Source of the DNA: WHSM01 sp050701635
GTDB taxonomy: Bacteria; Actinomycetota; Actinomycetes; Mycobacteriales; Micromonosporaceae
Assembly (NCBI GenBank): GCA_050701635.1
Contig: JBOGDF010000135.1
Span: 1 to 13,370, forward strand
Length of the DNA stretch: 13,370 bases
Reading direction: 5' to 3'
Numbering within the stretch: the stretch's first letter is position 1; every line of letters begins with the position of its first letter. Positions 1 to 4,783 of the stretch are shown here, one piece after another. Position numbers and translations under genes: made by a program. The notes under the pieces were generated by a model. The model did no database searches and was not told the DNA's origin. It worked only from the letters and a program-made list of their open reading frames with translations.

Positions 1-141
1 GGTGCCGACTCCCTCGATGCCTCACGCCCGGGACTCGGCACCCTCGCCGGCAAGGCGGAGGTTCGTCCGAATACCGGTGTTGTATTCGGACGGTTCTCCA
101 ACGCCGCCGGTCGTCGTCTGGTGCCTGTCGCAGCCGACTGA
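1..141 (+). CDS. C-terminal fragment of an unrecognised protein (5' end outside window)
   Basis: The plus-strand frame is open from the first base to a TGA at 139-141 and gives 46 residues ending in GRRLVPVAAD. I do not recognise a family. The peptide has no cysteine, no obvious membrane segment and no motif. About 65 percent of third positions are G or C, lower than in the neighbouring housekeeping genes, so it may be an accessory gene, or the frame may not be real. In its favour, no competing frame covers this stretch and the stop is followed by a hairpin at the convergent junction. A perfect inverted repeat lies inside it (64-92). Confidence 0.45.
   Translation, partial: GADSLDASRPGLGTLAGKAEVRPNTGVVFGRFSNAAGRRLVPVAAD
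64..92. repeat. Perfect 11-bp inverted repeat inside the first reading frame
   Basis: CGTCCGAATAC at 64-74 is followed, after 7 bases, by its exact reverse complement at 82-92. It lies about 50 bases before the stop of the partial gene. Such a stem is AT-richer than its surroundings and could be an mRNA hairpin or a protein site; no function can be assigned. Confidence 0.6.
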
Positions 142-152
142 AGATCTACAGG

Positions 153-173
153 ACTGGCCCTAGGGCGGTCAGT
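153..173. terminator. Weak hairpin between convergent genes
   Basis: ACTGGCC at 153-159 can pair with GGTCAGT at 167-173 (one G-T pair) around a 7-base loop. It sits between the stop of the first gene (141) and the stop of the lectin gene (169-171), and overlaps the latter. There is no T-run on either side, so termination is only suggested by position. Confidence 0.35.
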
Positions 174-768
174 ACCAGTAGTGGTCGTGATAGTTGCCGC
201 AGGGCCACTGGATCGCCCTGGCGCCGTCGGCATGGCTGCCGCCTTGAACGGCGAGGCACTTCGCGCTGTTGTAGTTCTCGATGTGGAATTCGCCGCCATA
301 GTCGATGAACCACCAGAAGTGATCGGGGTACGTGCCGCACGGCCACTGGATCACCTGCACGCCGTCGGCAGTGGAGGCGTTCGGCACCGCCAGGCACTGG
401 TTGGTGCCGTAGTTCCGGACCCGGAACAGGCCGGTCACATTGGTGTATTCAAGCGTCCAGAAGTGGTCGGGCCAGTCGCCGCACGTCCACTGGATGAGGC
501 CGGTGCCGGCGACCTGGCTGCCGCCCGGTACAGCGAGGCACTTGTGGCTGCCGACGTTGCGGATCCGGCCGTACGCGGCTTCCGCCGAGATCCCCCGGGT
601 CTTGCCGGTCAATCTGACATCACGCAGCTTCACCGTACGGTCCACCGCGACGGCGGCGGCTGGCCGATCAGCCGCGGGCGCGGGGTCTGGGTCGGCGGCG
701 ACCGCTGTTCCCGGGACCAGCATCGCCCCTAGCAGCGCGGCGAGCACCGCGACTCGTCTGTTCTTCAT
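169..768 (-). CDS. Secreted ricin-type beta-trefoil lectin-like protein
   Basis: This 199-residue protein is probably an exported carbohydrate-binding protein. Residues 1-25 form a signal peptide (KNRR basic start, hydrophobic core, cleavage near AVAA-DPDP). A low-complexity Ala/Pro/Asp segment follows. Residues 67-199 hold three copies of one repeat, each starting near a Cys (C77, C125, C171), carrying IQW (92-94, 140-142, 186-188) and ending at D-H-aromatic-W (W104, W152, W198). Three QxW-like repeats are the signature of the ricin B beta-trefoil. Each repeat has two Cys, so one disulfide per lobe is plausible. No enzyme domain is attached, which is less common, since RICIN modules often sit on glycosidases. 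I chose the ATG at 768 because it opens the signal peptide and follows AAAGGGGG with good spacing; an upstream in-frame ATG at 825 has neither. Confidence 0.88.
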   Translation of the reverse strand: MKNRRVAVLAALLGAMLVPGTAVAADPDPAPAADRPAAAVAVDRTVKLRDVRLTGKTRGISAEAAYGRIRNVGSHKCLAVPGGSQVAGTGLIQWTCGDWPDHFWTLEYTNVTGLFRVRNYGTNQCLAVPNASTADGVQVIQWPCGTYPDHFWWFIDYGGEFHIENYNSAKCLAVQGGSHADGARAIQWPCGNYHDHYWY

Positions 769-827
769 GGAGCCCCCTTTGGTGAGTCGGAGAGGTGCGC
801 CGAAGCTATGACGCAGCGCCGTCACTG

Positions 828-860
828 CCCTGACAATCGGAGCCCAGTTGGCTGTCAGGG
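828..860. promoter_or_regulatory. Inverted repeat CCCTGACA / TGTCAGGG in the lectin-mdh divergent region
   Basis: CCCTGACA at 828-835 and its exact reverse complement TGTCAGGG at 853-860 are separated by 17 bases, so the arms lie about 2.4 helical turns apart. The pair is in the 170-bp region between the divergent lectin (start 768) and mdh (start 939) genes, 13 bp from the mdh operator. It could be an operator for the lectin gene or an mRNA stem; no factor can be named. Confidence 0.4.
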
Positions 861-872
861 TTCAGGCAAGGT

Positions 873-888
873 CAGTACGGGCGTACTG
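873..888. promoter_or_regulatory. AcnR-like operator upstream of mdh
   Basis: CAGTACG-GG-CGTACTG is a perfect 7-bp inverted repeat with a 2-base centre. It fits CAGNACnnncGTACTG, the operator consensus I recall for AcnR, the TetR-family repressor of aconitase in corynebacteria and mycobacteria. An identical-arm copy precedes icd at 3446-3461. The repeat ends two bases before a candidate -10, where a bound protein would block transcription. Sequence and position are seen; the identity of the regulator is inferred. Confidence 0.7.
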
Positions 889-895
889 GTATCGT
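887..895 (+). promoter_or_regulatory. Candidate extended -10 of mdh (TGG-TATCGT)
   Basis: TG at 887-888 forms the last two bases of the operator, and TATCGT follows at 890-895. This would start transcription near 902, leaving a leader of about 37 bases that includes GGGAG at 925-929. No good -35 is visible, as is usual for extended -10 promoters. Confidence 0.45.
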
Positions 896-938
896 CGCGA
901 GCGATCCCCAGCCGACCCGCATCCGGGAGCGAATTCCA

Positions 939-1889
939 ATGGGCAAGAAGGTCACCGTCGTCGGTGCCGGCTTCTACGGCTCGACGACCGCGCAGCGCCT
1001 CGCCGAGTACGACATCTTCGACACCGTCGTGCTCACCGACATCGTCGAGGGCAAGCCCGAAGGGCTGGCGTTGGACATGAGTCAGTCCCGCGCGATCGAG
1101 GGCTTCGAGACCAAGGTGGTCGGTCAGACCACCGGCCCCAACGGCGAGGGGTACGAGGCGATCGAAGGCTCCGACGTCGTCGTGATCACCGCCGGGTTGC
1201 CGCGCAAGCCGGGGATGAGCCGGATGGACCTGCTCGAGGTGAACGCCAAGATCGTCCGCCAGGTCGCCGAGAACGTCGCCAAGTACGCCCCGAATGCGGT
1301 CGTGATCGTGGTGTCCAACCCGCTCGATGAGATGACCGCGCTGGCGCAGCTCGCGACCCAGTTCCCGAAGCAGCGGGTGCTCGGCCAGGCCGGCGTACTG
1401 GACACCGCGCGGTTCACCAACTCGGTGGCCGAGGAGCTGGGCGTTCGCGTGGCGAGCGTGAAGACGCTGACCCTCGGCTCGCACGGTGACACCATGGTGC
1501 CGGTGCCGTCGCGCTGCACCGTCGACGGCAAGCCGCTGTCGGAGCTGCTCCCGGCGGAGAAGATCGAGGAGCTGGTCGACCGTACCCGCAAGGGCGGGGC
1601 CGAGATCGTGGCGCTGCTGAAGACCGGCTCGGCGTACTACGCCCCGTCGGCCGCCGCGGCGCGGATGGCGAAGGCGGTGGCGGAGGACTCCGGCGAGGTG
1701 ATCCCGGTCTGCGCCTGGGTCGACGGAGAGTACGGCATCTCCGGCGTCTACCTCGGCGTCGAGGCCGAGATCGGTGCCGGCGGCGTGAAGAAGGTCGTCG
1801 AGACCGACCTCACCGACACCGAGCTGGCCGGCCTCAAGGAGGCCGCCGAGGCGGTACGCGCCAAGCAAGCCGACGTCGCCAACCTCTAG
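939..1889 (+). CDS. mdh: Malate dehydrogenase (NAD-dependent, LDH-like type)
   Basis: The 316-residue protein oxidises malate to oxaloacetate with NAD in the TCA cycle. The Rossmann motif GAGFYG is at 9-14, and D34 at the end of the second strand (VVLTD) selects NAD. Substrate-binding arginines are R89 (GLPRKPGMSR), R95 and R158 (LDTARF). R89 stands where lactate dehydrogenases have Gln, so this is a malate enzyme although it belongs to the shorter, LDH-like family. H182 (GSHGDTMVP) and D155 form the catalytic pair, and NPLDEMT at 127-133 is the usual NP-D loop. The length is normal. The ATG at 939 follows GGGAG with a 9-base gap. The gene converges on an MBL-fold gene 19 bases away and shares its upstream 16-bp operator with icd. 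Confidence 0.97.
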   Translation: MGKKVTVVGAGFYGSTTAQRLAEYDIFDTVVLTDIVEGKPEGLALDMSQSRAIEGFETKVVGQTTGPNGEGYEAIEGSDVVVITAGLPRKPGMSRMDLLEVNAKIVRQVAENVAKYAPNAVVIVVSNPLDEMTALAQLATQFPKQRVLGQAGVLDTARFTNSVAEELGVRVASVKTLTLGSHGDTMVPVPSRCTVDGKPLSELLPAEKIEELVDRTRKGGAEIVALLKTGSAYYAPSAAAARMAKAVAEDSGEVIPVCAWVDGEYGISGVYLGVEAEIGAGGVKKVVETDLTDTELAGLKEAAEAVRAKQADVANL

Positions 1890-1912
1890 CCCAACGCCAA
1901 CCTTCAGCTCAG
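1877..1912. repeat. Imperfect 18-bp tandem duplication at the mdh/MBL convergent junction
   Basis: CGCCAACCT occurs at 1877-1885 and again at 1895-1903. The 18-base units starting there agree at 14 positions. The first copy holds the mdh stop codon, and the second runs into the stop of the opposite gene (1909-1911). No hairpin terminator is evident in this 19-base gap. Confidence 0.45.
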
Positions 1913-2712
1913 CGCGCCGCCATCTCGCCGAGTCGGTGAAACGGCTCGGTGAGGTGCGCGGTGGCGAGTACGTCCGCTTGCCGCAGCAGCGCGAGCCGGC
2001 TGGCGTGCGCCGTGGCCGGGTCGTCTTCGATCGCGTACGCCACGGACGGGTCGGCCACCTGGATCGCGTGCACGAACGCGTCGCCGCTGATCGCCATCGT
2101 CTCGCCGGCGGCTTCCACCAGCACCACCTGGTGCCCCGGGGTGTGGCCGGGCGCGTGCTGCACCCGTACCCCCGCGGCTAACGACAGCGAGCCGTCGACC
2201 AGCTGCAGCTGGCCGGCGGCGCGCAACGGGTCGAGGAGCTGTGCCAGCCGCTCCGGCGGTGCCCCGTCCAGATCCGCCTGGTGCAGCAGGTAGCGGGCGT
2301 TCGGGAAGTACGGCCGGCGGGTGCCGTAGTCCACTGCCCAGCCGATGTGGTCGGTGTGGATGTGGGTCAGCACCACGATGTCGATGTCACCCGGCGCGAC
2401 GCCGGCGGCCGCCAGCTCCTCGGGCAGTACGCCGGGCACCGGCGCCCAGGACGCCGCTGGCGCCGCCACGGGGCCGATCCCGGCGTCGACCAGGATCGTG
2501 GTCGACCCGGCCGCGACCAGGAAGCAGCGGAACGGCAACCGCCACTGCTCGCCGGCGAACGCGGCCGGGTCCAGCTCCCGCGCTCCGCGCCACGCGGTCT
2601 CGGGTGCGTCCGGGAACGCCTCGCGTGCCGGGAGGAAGAACTCGCCGCGCGCGTCGGTGAGCGCCCGTACGGTGGCGGCTCCGACCGCGTACACATCGAC
2701 CATGCGGCGCAT
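1909..2712 (-). CDS. MBL-fold metallo-hydrolase
   Basis: This 267-residue metallo-beta-lactamase-fold protein has all ligands for a two-metal site: THIHTDH at 116-122 (H117, H119, D121, H122), H190 (APGHTPGH), D211 (SGDAF) and H253 (TAHL). The order and spacing resemble the lactonase/glyoxalase II-like hydrolases. The substrate cannot be read from the sequence. There is no signal peptide, so it is probably cytosolic. The ATG at 2712 has GGGAG only 3 bases upstream and AGGAG 12 bases upstream; an alternative ATG three codons in (2703) places GGGAG 12 bases away, so the exact start is uncertain. It lies 27 bp downstream of the orphan anchored protein and is probably co-transcribed with it. Confidence 0.9.
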   Translation of the reverse strand: MRRMVDVYAVGAATVRALTDARGEFFLPAREAFPDAPETAWRGARELDPAAFAGEQWRLPFRCFLVAAGSTTILVDAGIGPVAAPAASWAPVPGVLPEELAAAGVAPGDIDIVVLTHIHTDHIGWAVDYGTRRPYFPNARYLLHQADLDGAPPERLAQLLDPLRAAGQLQLVDGSLSLAAGVRVQHAPGHTPGHQVVLVEAAGETMAISGDAFVHAIQVADPSVAYAIEDDPATAHASRLALLRQADVLATAHLTEPFHRLGEMAAR

Positions 2713-2739
2713 TGTCTCCCAGGTCTCCTGAGCGGCGGC

Positions 2740-3312
2740 CTAGCCGTGCCACATCGTCCAGGAGACCCAGAGGTTCGAGAGGCTGCTGTACATCTTCAGC
2801 GAGCTGGCGGGTACGAAGGTGCCGGCCCGGTCGTAGCAGTAGATCCGGGTGACGCTGGTGCCGCCGGAAGCGCCGCAGCTGATGCCCTTGCGGGTCAGCG
2901 TCTCGTCCGGTGACACCGACACGCTGACCACCGCTTGCGGTGCGGTGTCGTTGGTGATCACCAGCTCGTTGTCGCCGGACCAGTTGACGGCGACCTTGGT
3001 GACGCCGACACACATGTGCGTGGAGTTCGCGTGGATCCGGGGGACCACCGAGTTGCCGGTGCTGGAGAGGGTGTCGAAGCGGATCACGCAGCCGCGCATG
3101 CTGATCGGGTTGCTCGGGTCGGTCGGGCGCAGGTACGTGTCACTGAACGCCACGCCGCCGCCGAAGCCGAGCGTGGCGACGACCGCCAGGACGATCCCCC
3201 TGCGCCAGCGAGCCCGGGGGTTCGGGCCCGCCACCCAGTTGAGCAGCCGCCGAGGCAGGCTCGTGCTCCGAGTGTGCGGCGTGCTCTCCGATGATGGTTC
3301 CCACGCTGACAT
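2740..3312 (-). CDS. Orphan membrane-anchored extracytoplasmic protein with four cysteines
   Basis: I do not recognise a family for this 190-residue protein. A charged cytoplasmic start (residues 1-38, with RARWRR just before the membrane) leads into one hydrophobic segment at about 39-58, which may be an anchor or an uncleaved signal. The remaining 130 residues look extracytoplasmic: rich in Ser, Thr and Val with alternating beta-strand patterns, and containing four cysteines (C75, C101, C146, C159) that could form two disulfides. The tail is aromatic (LWVSWTMWHG). The start at 3312 is well supported by GGAAGGTGAG just upstream. It is divergent from icd and precedes the MBL-fold gene by 27 bp. 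Confidence 0.75.
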   Translation of the reverse strand: MSAWEPSSESTPHTRSTSLPRRLLNWVAGPNPRARWRRGIVLAVVATLGFGGGVAFSDTYLRPTDPSNPISMRGCVIRFDTLSSTGNSVVPRIHANSTHMCVGVTKVAVNWSGDNELVITNDTAPQAVVSVSVSPDETLTRKGISCGASGGTSVTRIYCYDRAGTFVPASSLKMYSSLSNLWVSWTMWHG

Positions 3313-3364
3313 CGCTCACCTTCCGGTACGGGACGGGACTGAGGCACGCTGAGCATGGCGAACG

Positions 3365-3384
3365 CCGCTAACGAACCGCTAACG
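3365..3384. promoter_or_regulatory. Two CCGCTAACG direct repeats, 11-bp period
   Basis: CCGCTAACG occurs at 3365-3373 and 3376-3384, exactly one helical turn apart; on the minus strand this reads CGTTAGCGG twice. Eleven-base direct repeats are typical of OmpR/PhoB-type response regulator sites such as PHO boxes, but the base match to a PHO box is only partial. It lies about 55 bp upstream of the minus-strand orphan gene and about 60 bp before the icd operator, so it most likely serves the orphan gene. Confidence 0.4.
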
Positions 3385-3445
3385 CCGCGATCCCACGGGC
3401 TCGGCCACCCTGGGAGCGGCCGGCGCAGCGGGTCCGCGGCGAGTC

Positions 3446-3461
3446 CAGTACGCTCGTACTG
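3446..3461. promoter_or_regulatory. AcnR-like operator upstream of icd
   Basis: CAGTACG-CT-CGTACTG has the same seven-base arms and two-base centre as the mdh site at 873-888. It too fits the remembered AcnR consensus CAGNACnnncGTACTG. It ends 35 bases before the icd ATG and two bases before the candidate -10. A search by eye found no third full copy in the window. Confidence 0.7.
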
Positions 3462-3468
3462 CTTAAAG
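3460..3468 (+). promoter_or_regulatory. Candidate extended -10 of icd (TGC-TTAAAG)
   Basis: TG at 3460-3461 is the end of the operator and TTAAAG follows at 3463-3468, the same geometry as at mdh. The hexamer is a poor match on its own, and GATAGG at 3475-3480 is an alternative. A start near 3475 would leave a leader of about 22 bases carrying the GGAG at 3484-3487. Confidence 0.35.
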
Positions 3469-3496
3469 AGTCCCGATAGGTGAGGAGCCACCGCCG

Positions 3497-4714
3497 ATGG
3501 CCAAGATCAAGGTAGCCAACCCGGTCGTCGAGCTCGACGGCGACGAGATGACCCGGATCATCTGGAAGCAGATCAAGGACCAGCTGATCCTGCCGTACCT
3601 CGACATCGACCTGAAGTACTTCGATCTGTCGATCGAGCATCGCGACGAGACCGATGACCAGGTCACCGTGGACGCGGCGAACGCGATCAAGCAGCACGGC
3701 GTCGGCGTCAAGTGCGCCACCATCACGCCCGACGAGGCGCGGGTCGAGGAGTTCGGCCTGAAGAAGATGTGGCGCTCGCCGAACGGCACCATCCGTAACA
3801 TCCTGGGCGGCGTGGTGTTCCGCGAGCCGATCATCATGAGCAATGTGCCGCGGTACGTCCCCGGCTGGACCAAGCCGATCATCATCGGCCGTCACGCCCA
3901 CGGCGACCAGTACAAGGCGACCGACTTCGTCGCCAGCGGCCCCGGCAAGTTCACGATGACGTTCACCCCGGCGGACGGCTCCGAGCCGCAGTCCTTCGAG
4001 GTGGCGGACTTCCCCGGCGGCGGCGTCGGGATGGGGATGTACAACTTCGACGCGTCGATCCGCGACTTCGCGCACGCGTCGTTCCGGTACGGCCTGGAGC
4101 GCAACGTCCCGGTCTACATGTCGACCAAGAACACCATCCTCAAGGCGTACGACGGGCGCTTCAAGGATCTCTTCCAGGAGGTCTTCGAGGCGGAGTACAA
4201 GTCTGAGTTCGACAAGGCCGGCCTGTGGTACGAGCACCGCCTGATCGACGACATGGTCGCCCAGGCGATCAAGGGTGAGGGCGGCTACGTCTGGGCCTGC
4301 AAGAACTACGACGGCGACGTGCAGTCCGACGTGGTGGCGCAGGGCTTCGGCTCGCTCGGGCTGATGACGAGTGTGCTGATGACCCCGGACGGCAGCGCCG
4401 TCGAGGCGGAGGCGGCGCACGGCACCGTCACCCGGCACTACCGGCAGTGGCAGAAGGGTCAGAAGACCTCGACCAACCCGATCGCCTCGATCTACGCCTG
4501 GACCCGGGGGCTGGAGCACCGGGGCAAGGTCGACAACACGCCGTCGGTGACCGAGTTCGCCGAGGCGCTGGAGCAGGCCTGCGTCGACACCGTCGAGGGC
4601 GGCAAGATGACCAAGGACCTGGCGCTGCTGATCGGCGGCGACGCGGCGTGGCTGACCACCGACGAGTTCATGACCGCGGTCGCGGACGATCTCGCCTCGA
4701 AGATCAAGAGCTAG
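3497..4714 (+). CDS. icd: NADP-dependent isocitrate dehydrogenase, homodimeric type II
   Basis: The 405-residue enzyme decarboxylates isocitrate to 2-oxoglutarate and makes NADPH. It is of the eukaryote-like type II family, not the monomeric form common in other actinobacteria. Substrate residues T77, S94 and N96 (RSPNGTIRN), R100, R109 and R132 (IGRHAHGDQY) are present, with catalytic Y139 and K211 (STKNT). Metal ligands lie in LIDDM (251-252) and YDGDVQSD (D274, D278). HGTVTRHYR supplies the Arg-His pair that binds the NADP 2'-phosphate. The length is normal for the family. GGAG sits 9 bases before the ATG. The gene ends at a strong hairpin and has the AcnR-like operator directly upstream. 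Confidence 0.98.
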   Translation: MAKIKVANPVVELDGDEMTRIIWKQIKDQLILPYLDIDLKYFDLSIEHRDETDDQVTVDAANAIKQHGVGVKCATITPDEARVEEFGLKKMWRSPNGTIRNILGGVVFREPIIMSNVPRYVPGWTKPIIIGRHAHGDQYKATDFVASGPGKFTMTFTPADGSEPQSFEVADFPGGGVGMGMYNFDASIRDFAHASFRYGLERNVPVYMSTKNTILKAYDGRFKDLFQEVFEAEYKSEFDKAGLWYEHRLIDDMVAQAIKGEGGYVWACKNYDGDVQSDVVAQGFGSLGLMTSVLMTPDGSAVEAEAAHGTVTRHYRQWQKGQKTSTNPIASIYAWTRGLEHRGKVDNTPSVTEFAEALEQACVDTVEGGKMTKDLALLIGGDAAWLTTDEFMTAVADDLASKIKS

Positions 4715-4728
4715 ACCTTTTCACGGGT

Positions 4729-4763
4729 ACGGGCCCGCCGCGCGATCTGCGTGGCGGGCCCGT
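4729..4763. terminator. Strong bidirectional hairpin between icd and the protease gene
   Basis: ACGGGCCCGCC at 4729-4739 pairs perfectly with GGCGGGCCCGT at 4753-4763, an 11-bp GC-rich stem. The loop can add three more pairs (CGC 4741-4743 with GCG 4749-4751). It lies 14 bases after the icd stop and 20 bases past the stop of the convergent protease gene, so it can serve both. Read from the protease side, the hairpin is followed after a few bases by GAAAAGG; there is no classical T-run on either strand. Confidence 0.75.
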
Positions 4764-4783
4764 CCGTGTGCCGCGGTTCGTAC

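Noticed and set aside
769..825. Upstream ATG (825) for the lectin gene
   Set aside because: It would bury the signal peptide behind 19 residues and lacks a ribosome site; the ATG at 768 has AAAGGGGG.
1395..1400. GTACTG half-site inside mdh
   Set aside because: The partner arm is missing, and it is codon-driven (GTACTG for Val-Leu). Other lone CAGTAC/GTACTG hits in coding regions were dismissed for the same reason.
855..1868. 337-codon minus-strand frame over mdh
   Set aside because: mdh is certain on the plus strand, and the antisense product has no family features.
3446..3461. Reading the icd inverted repeat as a transcription terminator
   Set aside because: The loop is only two bases, it has no T-run, and it lies just before the icd start; an operator fits better.
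3368..4519. 383-codon minus-strand frame over icd
   Set aside because: icd is certain on the plus strand; the antisense product is Asp/Arg/Leu-rich noise.
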